A stretch of 64,000 nt of DNA from Segatella oulorum JCM 14966 (GTDB lineage: Bacteria > Bacteroidota > Bacteroidia > Bacteroidales > Bacteroidaceae): positions 1 to 64,000 of the forward strand of contig NZ_BAJQ01000005.1 in the NCBI RefSeq assembly GCF_000613785.1, read 5' to 3'. Made by a program: the position numbers and the translations under genes. Below the pieces are notes generated by a model that saw nothing but the letters and a program-made list of their open reading frames with translations, was not told where the DNA came from and searched no databases. Of this stretch, positions 18,524-28,144 are shown piece by piece. Position 1 is the first letter of the stretch, and every line of letters starts with the position of its first letter.

Positions 18524-18811
18524 ATGGCACATAAAAAAGGTGTAGGTAGTTCTAAGAACGGACGCGAGTCAGCTTCACAAAGATTAGGCGTAAAGATTTG
18601 GGGTGGCCAAAAGATTATTGCTGGCAATATCATCGTTCGCCAACGTGGTAATAAGCACTTCGCAGGTGAAAATGTAGCTCAAGGAAAAGATGATACATTA
18701 TACGCTTTGACGGATGGTGTAGTTTATTTCCACAAAGGTAAATTCAATAAGAGTACGGTATCAGTTCTCTCACCCGAAGTTTACGCAGCTAAAACAAAAA
18801 GCGAAGCATAA
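18524..18811 (+). CDS. rpmA: 50S ribosomal protein bL27
   Basis: 95 residues: [20 protein letters not shown], then [11 protein letters not shown] and [13 protein letters not shown] are the bL27 signature. The N-terminus begins directly with the mature AHKKG sequence, without the cleaved Firmicutes-type extension. Co-transcribed with rplU; a strong terminator follows. Confidence 0.97.
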   Translation: MAHKKGVGSSKNGRESASQRLGVKIWGGQKIIAGNIIVRQRGNKHFAGENVAQGKDDTLYALTDGVVYFHKGKFNKSTVSVLSPEVYAAKTKSEA

Positions 18812-18843
18812 ATAAAGAAAAAGATTTATTCCAAACAAACCAT

Positions 18844-18876
18844 AAAATCCAATTGCATAGTGCAATTGGATTTTTT
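18844..18876 (+). terminator. Terminator of rplU-rpmA
   Basis: Perfect stem AAAATCCAATTGCA/TGCAATTGGATTTT with a 3-nt loop, followed by further T. Confidence 0.92.
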
Positions 18877-18950
18877 ATCATTTAGGATAGCTCCCCTTTA
18901 TGTGGTTAAGGAAAGCGCAAAATAATATTTTCCACTTCAAAAAAAAATAG

Positions 18951-18958
18951 TAACTTTG
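18951..18958 (+). promoter_or_regulatory. -7 box of serS
   Basis: TAACTTTG 35 bp before the serS ATG. No T-box-like element is present. Confidence 0.6.
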
Positions 18959-18993
18959 TGCATCAATAAAATCATCAAACAAGAAAGAAATCA

Positions 18994-20286
18994 ATGCTTA
19001 CACTCAAATTGATTAGCGAAGAAACAGAACGCGTCGTTAAAGGACTTGAGAAAAAACATTTTCAAGGGGCACGTGAGGCTGTTGAAAAAGTACTCGAATA
19101 TAACGAGATACGCCGTAAAGCACAACAGAAGCTTGATGCTAACAAACAACAACAAAATCAGCTTTCCAAGCAGATTGGTGGCTTGATGAAAGATGGGAAC
19201 AAAGCAGAAGCCGAAAAAATAAAAGACCAAGTGGCTGAACTAAAGGCTGCAGACAAGGCTTTAAATGAGGTTATGGAGAAAGCACAAAAGGACATGAATG
19301 AGGTGCTGCTTTCTATTCCGAATATTCCTAATGACGAAGTGCCCGAAGGTAAAGATGCTAACGACAATGTTGTTGTGAAAGAAGGCGGCACGAAGCCCGA
19401 CCTTGGCGATGAAGCTTTGTGCCATTGGGATTTGCTGAAAAAGTACAACTTAGTTGACTTTGATTTGGGAGTAAAAATCACAGGTGCAGGCTTCCCTATT
19501 TATTTAGGTAAGATGGCGCGGTTCCAACGGGCACTCGAAGCTTTCTTTTTAGACGAAGCGCGCAAGGCCGGCTATTTAGAAGTGCAGCCACCTTACGTTG
19601 TCAACGAAGATTCAGGCTACGGCACGGGACAGTTGCCCGATAAGGAAGGCCAGATGTATCATGCCAACTTAGACAATCTCTTCCTCATCCCCACAGCAGA
19701 AGTACCTGTGACCAACATCTTCAGAGATGTTATTCTTGACGAGAAAGAACTCCCTATCAAGCGATGCGCTTATTCGGCATGCTTCCGTAGAGAAGCCGGG
19801 TCTTACGGAAAAGATGTGCGAGGTTTAAATCGCTTGCATCAATTCGATAAGGTCGAAATCGTAAGAATCGACAAGCCCGAGCACTCTTATGAGTCGCTCA
19901 ACGAAATGCTTCAACATGTAGAGGGTTTAGTAAAAAAGTTAGAGCTTCCCTATCACATTCTTAAATTGTGCGGTGGCGATATGAGCTTCACATCTTCTAT
20001 TTGCTATGACTTTGAGGTATGGAGTGCCGCTCAAAAGCGCTGGTTGGAGGTTTCCTCGGTATCCAATTTCGAAAGCTATCAGGCCAACCGCCTGAAATGC
20101 CGCTATCGCAAACAGGAAGATAAGAAGATAGAGTTGTGTCATACACTTAACGGTTCTGCCCTCGCCCTACCCCGCATCGTTGCAGCCATCATAGAGAACA
20201 ATCAGACGCCCCATGGCATCCGTGTTCCAAAAGTTTTAGTGCCCTATTGCGGTTTCGAATACTTAGATGATAAGAACTTCGATTAA
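18994..20286 (+). CDS. serS: Seryl-tRNA synthetase
   Basis: 430 residues. The N-terminal tRNA-binding coiled coil (about 25-105, rich in Lys, Gln and Glu) precedes a class II catalytic core. The ATP site includes SACFRREAGSYGKD (motif 2) and LNGSALALPRIVAAIIENNQ (motif 3). It charges tRNA-Ser; fittingly a tRNA-Ser gene lies 330 bp further on the opposite strand. Confidence 0.97.
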   Translation: MLTLKLISEETERVVKGLEKKHFQGAREAVEKVLEYNEIRRKAQQKLDANKQQQNQLSKQIGGLMKDGNKAEAEKIKDQVAELKAADKALNEVMEKAQKDMNEVLLSIPNIPNDEVPEGKDANDNVVVKEGGTKPDLGDEALCHWDLLKKYNLVDFDLGVKITGAGFPIYLGKMARFQRALEAFFLDEARKAGYLEVQPPYVVNEDSGYGTGQLPDKEGQMYHANLDNLFLIPTAEVPVTNIFRDVILDEKELPIKRCAYSACFRREAGSYGKDVRGLNRLHQFDKVEIVRIDKPEHSYESLNEMLQHVEGLVKKLELPYHILKLCGGDMSFTSSICYDFEVWSAAQKRWLEVSSVSNFESYQANRLKCRYRKQEDKKIELCHTLNGSALALPRIVAAIIENNQTPHGIRVPKVLVPYCGFEYLDDKNFD

Positions 20287-20374
20287 AAATACAGATAAGA
20301 AGCAGATAGAAAGCCAGCACAGAGTCCCTATGCTGGCTTTTTGGTGTGAAAACACAAAAGAATCTGGTTTTGGA

Positions 20375-20535
20375 ACTTTCACGGCTGAATACCCCAAAAA
20401 AGTCAACGGATGCGAACTTTCACGGCTGAATACCCCAAAAAAGTCAACGGATGCGGACTTTCACGGCAGAACACCCCAAAACGGTGAGCGGATGCGGACT
20501 TTCACGGCAGAATACCCCAAAACGGTCACCATTTT
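20375..20535. repeat. Tandem array B, 41-bp period
   Basis: Four units begin with ACTTTCACGGC at 20375, 20416, 20457 and 20498, exactly 41 bp apart. Each has CCCC followed by an A-run. The first two copies pair AAAGTC with GACTTT across the unit boundary; the last two have lost that pairing. The array fills the gap between serS and the tRNA-Ser terminator; the rest of the 325-bp gap shows nothing else. Confidence 0.9.
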
Positions 20536-20565
20536 GAAGTGTGTTGGAAAAATAGCCCTAAAAAT

Positions 20566-20606
20566 AAAAGGACATTCGGCGCAATCAGCCAACCCAATGT
20601 CCTTTT
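20566..20606 (-). terminator. Terminator after tRNA-Ser
   Basis: AAAAGGACATT pairs with AATGTCCTTTT (11 bp) directly after the tRNA 3' end on the minus strand. It could also stop plus-strand transcripts from serS. Confidence 0.75.
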
Positions 20607-20610
20607 TATG

Positions 20611-20698
20611 CGGAAAGGATAGGATTCGAACCTACGAAACGCTTTAGGCGTTTACACGCTTTCCAGGCGTGCCTCTTCAACCACTCGAGCACCTTTCC
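20611..20698 (-). tRNA. tRNA-Ser (anticodon GGA)
   Basis: Acceptor stem GGAAAGG/CCTTTCC, anticodon stem CACGC/GCGTG around the loop CTGGAAA (anticodon GGA, reads UCC/UCU), a long variable arm typical of tRNA-Ser, and T-arm GTAGGTTCGAATCCTAT. CCA is not encoded. A TAGCTTTG box at 20715-20722 lies just upstream. Confidence 0.96.
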
Positions 20699-20714
20699 TC
20701 GTTTTAAAGCGTTG

Positions 20715-20722
20715 CAAAGCTA
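20715..20722 (-). promoter_or_regulatory. -7 box of tRNA-Ser
   Basis: TAGCTTTG on the minus strand, 16 bp before the tRNA 5' end; no clear -33 element. Confidence 0.55.
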
Positions 20723-20793
20723 CTATTTTTATTTGGAAATCCGGCACATTCCATCAAAAAAGTGCAATCAAGATGTCCGATTTCCTTGCAAAC

Positions 20794-22835
20794 TTATTTT
20801 TCGCTGAGCAAGGCTTCGAGCCTGACGATTTCGTCACGATATTGTGCGGCTTGCAAGAAATCGAGTTCCTTGGCAGCCTGCTTCATTAGCGCTGTGGTGT
20901 TGGCAATGCTCTTTTTGAGCGCTTCTTTGCTCATGCTGCGGCTGATGGGGTCGGCCACAAAGCTTCGCCCACGGGGGTGAACAGTGCATATTTTGTGTCA
21001 GGGGCTTCCTTTTTCTGCCGTGTATCGTCATTGCCGGTAGTTTGCTCCATCAGCGACGAGCCAATTTTCTTTTCAATGGGTTGGGGCACGATGTGGTGGG
21101 CTTCGTTGTATTGCATCTGGATGCTACGGCGGCGTGCCGTTTCATCGATGGTGCGTTGCATGCTCTCTGTGATACTGTCGGCATACATAATGACCTTGCC
21201 ATGTACGTTGCGTGCCGCCCGCCCGGCCGTTTGTGTCAAGCTGCGATGGTTGCGCAGAAATCCTTCTTTGTCGGCATCCAAAATGGCCACCAACGACACC
21301 TCGGGCAGATCGAGCCCCTCGCGCAACAGATTGACACCCACTAAGACATCGTAGACACCGGTACGCAAATCGTTCATGATTTTCACACGGTCTAACGTGG
21401 CCACGTCGCTGTGGATGTAGTTGGTTTTGATGTCGTGGTTTAAGAGGAACTCGGTCAACTCTTCTGCCATTCGTTTTGTGAGTGTAGTCACCAACACGCG
21501 CTCTTGCAGGTCGATGCGATGGAGTATTTCGGCCATGAGATCGTCGATTTGGTTTTCAGATGGGCGCACTTCGATTTCGGGATCTAACAGCCCCGTCGGA
21601 CGGATGATTTGCTCTACGACTACGCCTTCGGCCTCTTCGATTTCGTAGTTGGCGGGTGTGGCACTGACGTAGATGATTTGGTGAATGAGACTGTGGAACT
21701 CGTCGAACTTCAGTGGGCGGTTGTCAAATGCAGCAGGCAGTCGGAACCCATATTCCACTAAGTTTTGCTTGCGCGAGCGGTCTCCACCATACATGGCGCC
21801 TATTTGTGGAACGCTCACGTGGCTTTCGTCAACGATAATGAGATAGTCTTTTGGGAAAAAATCGAGCAGACAGTAGGGGCGATCACCAGCCTGGCGTCCG
21901 TCGAAATAGCGTGAATAGTTTTCGATACCGCTGCAGTGGCCGAGCTCTTTAATCATCTCCATGTCATATTCCACGCGCTCTTTGATGCGCTGTGCCTTGA
22001 CTTTGTCGCCAATAGATTCGAAATAGGCAATGCGCTCGGCCAAATCATCTTGTATGGCGCGAATGGCATACGTGGTTTGTTCGGGTGTGGTAACAAACAA
22101 GGTAGCAGGATAGATTTCATATTGATTGAAACTGTCGATGCGATGAAACGTGTCGGCTTCTACTTCCTCAATGCTGTCGAGCTCATCGTCCCACCATGTG
22201 AGTCGCAACACATTGTCGCTGTAGGTGGTGAAAATATCGACCGTATCGCCTTTCACGCGAAACATGCCTCGTCCGGGAGTAATGTCGTTTCTCACGTATT
22301 GCGCACTCACCAATCGACGTAGAAACTCGCTCATCTCTATTTGCTTTCCCTTTTGAATGCGAATGATGTTTTCTTCCATTGCAATGGGCGCCCCCATGCC
22401 ATAGATGCACGAAACGGACGAAACAATAACAACATCTTTCCGCCCTGAAAGTAGCGCAGAGACGGCACGCAATCGCAACTTGTCGATTTCGTCGTTGATA
22501 GCTAAATCTTTTTCAATATAGACGTCGGTCGTGGGAAGATAGGCTTCGGGTTGATAATAATCATAATAGGATACATAATATTCCACAGCGTTGTGTGGAA
22601 AAAAGCCTCTCATCTCTTCATAGAGCTGCGCAGCCAATGTCTTGTTGTGGCTCAAGATAAGTGTGGGCTTATTGGCTTGTGCAATGACGTTGGCCATAGT
22701 ATAGGTTTTGCCCGAACCCGTAACACCAAGCAGCACTTGCGCAGTTGTCCCATCGTTAATTCCATCGACTAACTGTTGTATAGCCTGCGGTTGATCTCCC
22801 GTAGGCTTATAGGGTGAAGTAAGTTCAAATTTCAT
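20794..22835 (-). CDS. uvrB: Excinuclease ABC subunit B (one apparent frameshift)
   Basis: Damage-verifying helicase of nucleotide excision repair. Walker A is GVTGSGKT; the beta-hairpin region includes YYDYYQPEAYLP, DEIDKLRLRA is conserved, and helicase motif VI is QTAGRAARN. The frame breaks near 20959-20961 (AAA for AAAA on the plus strand). Past it, the other frame continues with the C-terminal UVR motif, ALMKQAAKELDFLQAAQYRD, that binds UvrA and UvrC, and stops at 20794. Full length 680 residues, as expected. Without the fix the UVR motif would be lost. Confidence 0.94.
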
Positions 22836-22858
22836 TTGTGTATCCTTATTACAAGCCG

Positions 22859-22866
22859 CAAAGTTA
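22859..22866 (-). promoter_or_regulatory. -7 box of uvrB
   Basis: TAACTTTG on the minus strand 23 bp before the ATG. Confidence 0.6.
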
Positions 22867-22948
22867 CCTTTTTTTTAAGAAATAGCTTGCGGAGACGGCA
22901 TAAAAAGCATGGTCGCATAGCGAAAGTACTAAAAAGTGTTTTCGTTAC

Positions 22949-22979
22949 TTTGTAGATTATGAAAAAGTAGCTACCTTTG
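22949..22979 (+). promoter_or_regulatory. Promoter of bamD-rpoZ-DUF4293
   Basis: TTTG, 19 nt, TACCTTTG (22972-22979), 16 bp before the bamD ATG; divergent from uvrB. Confidence 0.78.
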
Positions 22980-22995
22980 CGCTAAATTATCCAAT

Positions 22996-23841
22996 ATGAG
23001 AAAGAACGGAATACTTTTGTGCTGCATGGCAATCTTGTTTGCGGGTTGTGCACAAGAGTTTACAAAGGTCTATAAAACAGAGAATACTCAATATAAATAT
23101 GAGTATGCCAAAGAGTGCTATGCGGAAGGGAAGTTCGCACAGGCAATTACTTTGTTGACAGGACTCATCAATATAGAAAAAGGTACCGATAATGCGCAGG
23201 AAAGCCTCTACATGTTGGCCATGGCCGAATATAACAGCATGGATTATGAGGGTGCAGCGCAAGCTTTTAAGCGTTATTACCAGTCATATCCCAAAGGTTA
23301 TTTGGCAGAAATGGCGCATTATTATGAGGGGCAAAGTCTGTATATGGGAACGCCTGAGCCACGTTTAGACCAGTCGATGACGGTTACTGCAATAGCTGCA
23401 TTCCAAACCTATTTGGATCTCTATCCTGATGGGAAATTAAAGGATGAAGCACAGAAGCGACTTTTCGAATTACAGGATAAGTTAGTTTTGAAAGAGCTTT
23501 ATTCTGCAAAGTTATATTTTAATCTTGGAACGTATTTTGGTAATTGCACAGAAGGAGGAAATAACTATGAGGCTTGTATTGTTACCAGCCAAAATGCATT
23601 GAAAGATTATCCATACTCTAATCTGCGTGAAGACTTCTCTGTACTGATTATGAAGAGCAAGTTCGAGTTGGCCGAACAGAGTGTTGAAGCAAAGAAGTTA
23701 GAGCGTTATCAAGATGCAGAAGATGAATGTTATGGCTTTATCAATCAATATCCTGATTCAAAAGAAAAGGCTACCGCAGAGAAATATATTGCAAGATGCA
23801 AGCGGTTTACAATGCGTCATTCTAACGAAAATCAATTATAA
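22996..23841 (+). CDS. bamD: Outer-membrane assembly lipoprotein BamD
   Basis: 281 residues. Signal peptide with lipobox ILFAGC (Cys18 lipidated), followed by about five TPR-like helical repeats (FAQAITLLTGLI; SMDYEGAAQAFKRYYQSYPKG; AIAAFQTYLDLYPDGK). BamD is the essential lipoprotein partner of BamA in inserting beta-barrel proteins. The bamD-omega-DUF4293 order is a Bacteroidota hallmark. Confidence 0.92.
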   Translation: MRKNGILLCCMAILFAGCAQEFTKVYKTENTQYKYEYAKECYAEGKFAQAITLLTGLINIEKGTDNAQESLYMLAMAEYNSMDYEGAAQAFKRYYQSYPKGYLAEMAHYYEGQSLYMGTPEPRLDQSMTVTAIAAFQTYLDLYPDGKLKDEAQKRLFELQDKLVLKELYSAKLYFNLGTYFGNCTEGGNNYEACIVTSQNALKDYPYSNLREDFSVLIMKSKFELAEQSVEAKKLERYQDAEDECYGFINQYPDSKEKATAEKYIARCKRFTMRHSNENQL

Positions 23842-23856
23842 AATCATATAAATAAT

Positions 23857-24195
23857 ATGGACTATAAGAAATCAAAAGCGCCTGTGAATACAGTGACACG
23901 CAACATTATGGACTTAAGTCGGGAAACAGGAAACATCTATGAAAGTGTTGCTATAATTGCTAAGCGGGCAAATCAAATTTCAGTAGAGATTAAACAAGAC
24001 TTAAATAAAAAGCTGTCAGAGTTTGCTTCATATAATGACACCTTAGAAGAGGTTTTCGAAAATCGTGAGCAAATAGAGATTTCGCGCTACTACGAAAAGC
24101 TCCCCAAACCAACACTTTTGGCCACAGAAGAGTTTATAGAGGGAAGTGTTTATTGGCGTGACCCCACACGTGACAATTACAATCAAGAGGGTTAA
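23857..24195 (+). CDS. rpoZ: RNA polymerase omega subunit (Bacteroidota type)
   Basis: 112 residues: VTRNIMDLSRETGNIYESVA and IIAKRANQIS align with the conserved omega core (the ARRANQL-like helix), followed by a Bacteroidota-specific C-terminal extension. It stabilises the beta' subunit. It sits 15 bp after bamD, and its TAA overlaps the next ATG (TAATG). Confidence 0.87.
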   Translation: MDYKKSKAPVNTVTRNIMDLSRETGNIYESVAIIAKRANQISVEIKQDLNKKLSEFASYNDTLEEVFENREQIEISRYYEKLPKPTLLATEEFIEGSVYWRDPTRDNYNQEG

Positions 24196-24653
24196 TGATA
24201 CAGCGCAAGCAAACTTTATATCTGCTTATTGCATTAGTTCTAACATTTGTCTGCCTTTCCTTTCCTTTGGCGACATTTGCTGGCGATGATTTGCATACGG
24301 ATACGTTGGTAACCAATCTGTGTGAACGTTTGGGGCGTGGAATTCCCAACTTTAAGACTGTTCCACTATTTGCGTTGCTTTTGCTCACACTGCCACTCAA
24401 TGTGTGGGCAATATTCGCATTCAAAACGCGTAAATTTCAAGCAAAGTTGTGCTTGATAAACGTTATTTTATTGGTGTTGTGGCATGTCGTTGCAATCTAT
24501 TTCTTATTCTTTAGCATTGAACGTCAAGATACAACATTGGAAATTCGTTTCACAGCTTTCTTTCCATTGATATCTTTATTGCTCTATGTTTTAGCGCGCC
24601 ACGCCATTTTAGCAGATGAAAAGTTAGTTCGTGCGGCAGACAGAATTCGATAA
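24195..24653 (+). CDS. DUF4293 membrane protein
   Basis: 152 residues with four predicted membrane helices (LYLLIALVLTFVCLSF near the start; TVPLFALLLLTLPLNVWAIF; LINVILLVLWHVVAIYFLFF; FFPLISLLLYVLA). MIQRKQTLYLL is the typical DUF4293 beginning. Function unknown. Coupled to rpoZ by the overlapping stop and start. Confidence 0.85.
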   Translation: MIQRKQTLYLLIALVLTFVCLSFPLATFAGDDLHTDTLVTNLCERLGRGIPNFKTVPLFALLLLTLPLNVWAIFAFKTRKFQAKLCLINVILLVLWHVVAIYFLFFSIERQDTTLEIRFTAFFPLISLLLYVLARHAILADEKLVRAADRIR

Positions 24654-24675
24654 TGTATCCCCATACATAAAAGAT

Positions 24676-24712
24676 AATCCTCTATGGCAAAATCAGTCAT
24701 GGAGGATTTTTT
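24676..24712 (+). terminator. Terminator of bamD-rpoZ-DUF4293
   Basis: AATCCTCTATG pairs with CATGGAGGATT (one G-U), then T6. Confidence 0.85.
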
Positions 24713-24814
24713 GTATTTCAAAGATATCATTCAAAGAACTTAAAATAAACAGGAAATCAGAGCAAGAAAAGCAAAAAACATGCAATAGCGGTTGGCTATC
24801 TAAATGAAAAATGG

Positions 24815-24822
24815 TATATTTG
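24815..24822 (+). promoter_or_regulatory. -7 box of the transketolase gene
   Basis: TATATTTG with TTGG 19 nt upstream, 18 bp before the ATG at 24841; excludes the in-frame codons before that ATG. Confidence 0.65.
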
Positions 24823-24840
24823 TGCACCAATAATAGAGCA

Positions 24841-26865
24841 ATGAACAACATTAACGTAATGAATCACGCAGCAGACAATATTCGTATTCTTGCTGTAGCA
24901 ATGGTAGAAAAGGCGCATTCCGGACATCCTGGTGGTGCGATGGGTGGCGCAGATTTTATCAATGTCCTTTTTTCTGAATATTTAGTTTATGACCCTCAAG
25001 ACCCAGCATGGACTGGGCGTGACAGATTTTTCTTAGATCCGGGTCACATGAGTCCAATGCTTTATGCAGCATTGGCCTTGCGCGGTTATTTTTCTTTGGA
25101 CGAACTCCAAGCCTTTCGGCAATGGGGTTCTGTTACACCTGGACATCCCGAAGTTGATGTTTTACGTGGCATTGAAAACACCTCTGGCCCATTAGGGCAG
25201 GGACATGCGTTAGCTGCCGGAGCCGCCGTAGCCGAGAAGTTCCTTGAGGCGCGGTTAGGTTCGGTAATGATGCAGCATAAAATTTATGCTTATATCAGCG
25301 ACGGTGCCGTTCAAGAAGAAATCTCTCAGGGCGTCGGGCGTATTGCAGGTAACTTGGGTTTGAACAACTTGATTATGTTTTATGATGCCAACAATGTACA
25401 GCTTTCCACACAATGCGATTTGGTCAGTACCGAAGATACAGCCATGAAGTATAGAGCATGGGGTTGGAAAGTGGTTACGATTGACGGGCACAACGTAGAC
25501 GAAATTCGCCATGCACTTGATGAAGCCATTGCCGAACCACAACGCCCGACGCTGATAATCGGTAAAACAATCATGGCAAAAGGTGCATTGAAAGAAGATG
25601 GAAGCAGCTATGAGCACAGCGTGAAAACGCATGGTGCGCCGCTTGGTGGAGATGCCTATGTCAACACCATAAAACATTTAGGAGGGAATATTGACCAGCC
25701 TTTTGAGATTTTCGATGATGTGGCACAGCTTTATGCACAGCGAAAAGAGCAATTAAATCAATTGGTTGCAGAGCGTCGGGCTGCTGAACGTGCATGGCGC
25801 GAGGCCAATCCTGATTTGGCACAGCAGATGGACGAATGGTTTAGTGGCCGTGCTCCAAAGGTTGATTGGAGCGGGCTTACGTTGCAAGAAGGTGCTGCCA
25901 CACGTGTGGCCAGTGCCGCATGCTTAGGAATTTTAGCAGAGCAAGTGCCCAATATGATCTGTGCATCGGCCGATTTGAGCAATTCTGATAAGACCGACGG
26001 CTTTTTAAAGAAAACAAAAGAGTTGGTGCGTGGCGATTTCAGCGGCGCATTCTTTCAGGCCGGTGTGGCCGAGTTGACCATGGCCGATATGTGCATTGGC
26101 ATGATGCTTCATGGCGGTGTGGTGGCAGCCATGGGAACATTCTTCGTTTTCTCTGATTACATGAAGCCCGCCATTCGGTTAGCAGCCTTGATGCAGACGC
26201 CGGTGAAGTTTGTTTGGAGTCACGATGCTTTCCGAGTTGGAGAAGATGGCCCAACCCACCAACCCATTGAACAAGAAGCTCAGATAAGGTTGATGGAGAA
26301 GCTAAAAAACCATGCAGGCTACGATAGTGTGCGGGTGTTCCGTCCCGCGGATGTCTATGAGACGGCCGAATGCTGGAAATTGGCTATGGCGAATGTAGAC
26401 ACACCGACAGCGCTTATTCTCTCGCGACAAAATGTGGACATGCTGCCTGCAGATAATCCTTATGCGGATGTTGCGAAAGGCGCTTATATTGTGAGTGGAT
26501 CAGACGCGCAACCCGATATTATCTTGGTGGCCAACGGTTCTGAAGTATCAACATTGGTAGCTACGAGCGAAATGTTGCGCCACGATGGCATACATGTGCG
26601 CGTGGTGAGTGCTCCTTCCGAGGGATTGTTCCGCAGACAGCCCCAAGCCTATCAGGAAGCCGTGCTCCCTGCCGACGTAAAGAAATTCGGGTTAACGGCC
26701 GGCCTACCGGTTACATTAGAAGGTTTGGTTGGCATAGGCCCCAAGAGCGCTATTTATGGCATGTCGTCCTTTGGCTTCTCGGCACCCTACAAGGTGTTAG
26801 ACGAGAAATTAGGCTATACGGCCGAGCATATTTACAAAGAAGTAAAAGCATTTTTAAATCGATAA
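24841..26865 (+). CDS. tkt: Transketolase
   Basis: 674 residues. It moves two-carbon units between pentose and triose phosphates using thiamine diphosphate. Visible signatures: EKAHSGHPGGAMGGAD (substrate and ThDP site), DPGHMSPMLYA, GPLGQGHALAAGAAVAEK, the metal/ThDP motif ISDGAVQEE (GDG reads SDG), MADMCIGMMLHGG in the pyrimidine domain, and THDAFRVGEDGPTHQP-like SHDAFRVGEDGPTHQPIEQE. rpiB follows after 58 bp, making a non-oxidative pentose phosphate pair. Confidence 0.95.
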   Translation: MNNINVMNHAADNIRILAVAMVEKAHSGHPGGAMGGADFINVLFSEYLVYDPQDPAWTGRDRFFLDPGHMSPMLYAALALRGYFSLDELQAFRQWGSVTPGHPEVDVLRGIENTSGPLGQGHALAAGAAVAEKFLEARLGSVMMQHKIYAYISDGAVQEEISQGVGRIAGNLGLNNLIMFYDANNVQLSTQCDLVSTEDTAMKYRAWGWKVVTIDGHNVDEIRHALDEAIAEPQRPTLIIGKTIMAKGALKEDGSSYEHSVKTHGAPLGGDAYVNTIKHLGGNIDQPFEIFDDVAQLYAQRKEQLNQLVAERRAAERAWREANPDLAQQMDEWFSGRAPKVDWSGLTLQEGAATRVASAACLGILAEQVPNMICASADLSNSDKTDGFLKKTKELVRGDFSGAFFQAGVAELTMADMCIGMMLHGGVVAAMGTFFVFSDYMKPAIRLAALMQTPVKFVWSHDAFRVGEDGPTHQPIEQEAQIRLMEKLKNHAGYDSVRVFRPADVYETAECWKLAMANVDTPTALILSRQNVDMLPADNPYADVAKGAYIVSGSDAQPDIILVANGSEVSTLVATSEMLRHDGIHVRVVSAPSEGLFRRQPQAYQEAVLPADVKKFGLTAGLPVTLEGLVGIGPKSAIYGMSSFGFSAPYKVLDEKLGYTAEHIYKEVKAFLNR

Positions 26866-26923
26866 AAATTAACAAGGGATGGCCGTCTCTGGCTATCCCT
26901 TTCACCTTTAAATATACAAGCCT

Positions 26924-27361
26924 ATGGAAGTTAAAACGGTTGGAATAGCTTGCGATCACGCCGGCTTTCCTTTGAAGCAATTCGTAGTTGAATATCTTAA
27001 AACGAAAGGCTATGCTTTCAAAGATTTCGGTACGTTTAGCGATGAGAGTGTTGATTATCCCGACTTTGCCCACCCCTTGGCCCAGGCCATTGAGGACGGC
27101 GAAGTTTATCCCGGCATTGCCATTTGTGGCAGTGGCGAGGGAATGGTTATGACGCTTAACAAGCATCAAGGTGTGAGGGCCGGATTGGCGTGGAACAAAG
27201 ACATCGCGCAGCTCACGCGTCAGCACAATGATGCCAATGCAATCGTGTTGCCGGGACGATTTATCGACAACCGGACAGCTGCCGAAATTTTAGACAGCTT
27301 CTTTAGTGCCACCTTTGAAGGCGGGCGTCATGAGCGTCGTGTAAAGAAGATTGCGAAATAA
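26924..27361 (+). CDS. rpiB: Ribose 5-phosphate isomerase B
   Basis: 145 residues: GIACDHAGFPLKQ at the N-terminus, DYPDFAHPLAQAIEDGE, and the catalytic ICGSGEGMVM loop are RpiB/LacAB family signatures. Interconverts ribulose 5-phosphate and ribose 5-phosphate. Likely co-transcribed with transketolase. A 15-bp perfect hairpin follows about 110 bp later. Confidence 0.95.
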   Translation: MEVKTVGIACDHAGFPLKQFVVEYLKTKGYAFKDFGTFSDESVDYPDFAHPLAQAIEDGEVYPGIAICGSGEGMVMTLNKHQGVRAGLAWNKDIAQLTRQHNDANAIVLPGRFIDNRTAAEILDSFFSATFEGGRHERRVKKIAK

Positions 27362-27470
27362 AATCCATTCTTGGCGCTTTATTGAAGCACGCTCTCCCAT
27401 GCAGACTTCCGCTTTCGCCCCATTTTTAAATCGGGTGGACGGCAAAGAAAAGTCTTGGTAATTTCATTTA

Positions 27471-27507
27471 AATATGCATCACTTCGTCCCAAGAAGTGAT
27501 GCATATT
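27471..27507 (+). terminator. Perfect inverted repeat after rpiB, probable terminator
   Basis: AATATGCATCACTTC and GAAGTGATGCATATT form a 15-bp perfect stem with a 7-nt loop, then ATTGTTTTCTTT. Confidence 0.7.
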
Positions 27508-27555
27508 ATTGTTTTCTTTGCGCTATATCATCAGACTATCAAGGCGGTTGCACCT

Positions 27556-28133
27556 AAAAACGAACCGGGAAGATTAGATCCCCGGGAACTAACGTGTTTT
27601 TTCTTTGAAATGGATTAGTTCCCCGGGAACTAATGCGTTTACATTAATGAAATTGAAAAACACCCCGGGAACTAACGTGCTTTTGTTAAAAAAATGATTA
27701 GTTCCCCGGGAACTAATGCCTTTACGTTAATGAAATTGAAAAATCCCCCGGGAACTAACGCGTTTTTTCTTGAAAACAGATTAGTCCCCCAGGGACTAAC
27801 GCGTTTTTTTGCTGAAACGGATTAGTGAAGTAGTAACTAACGTGTTTTTCCACTGAAACAGATTAGTGAAGCGGTAACTAACGTGTTTTTTCTCTGAAAC
27901 AGATTAGTGAAGCAGTAACTAACGCGTTTTTTCGCTGAAACAGATTAGTGAAGCAGTAACTAACGTGTTTTTTCGCTGAAACAGATTAGTGAAGCGGTAA
28001 CTAACGTGTTTTTTCGCTGAAACGGATTAGTGAAGCGGTAACTAACGTGTTTTTTCGCTGAAACGGATTAGAAACACTGTATCTAACGTGATTCTGCTCT
28101 GAAACGGATTAGAAACATTGGCAGCGGTGCTGT
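27556..28133. repeat. Tandem array C, 41-bp period, about 14 units
   Basis: Units keyed on GATTAG start at 27572, 27613, 27696, 27779, 27820, 27861, 27902, 27943, 27984, 28025, 28066 and 28107, with two degenerate units in the 83-bp gaps. From 27779 on the spacing is exactly 41 bp nine times. The early units hold the near-perfect palindrome TTAGTTCCCCGGGAACTAA; later ones keep only TTAGT/ACTAA around a changed centre (TGAAGCGGTA). A T-run of 5-7 follows each palindrome. The array fills the space between convergent rpiB and the metallo-beta-lactamase gene. Confidence 0.93.
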
Positions 28134-28144
28134 CCGCCAAAAAT

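Noticed and set aside
18951-18993. T-box or other riboswitch before serS
   Set aside because: The leader is only about 35 nt and has no tRNA-binding bulge or antiterminator.
27556-28133. CRISPR array
   Set aside because: Units are contiguous with no unique spacers, the palindrome lies inside every unit, and there are no cas genes nearby. The same holds for arrays A, B, D and E.
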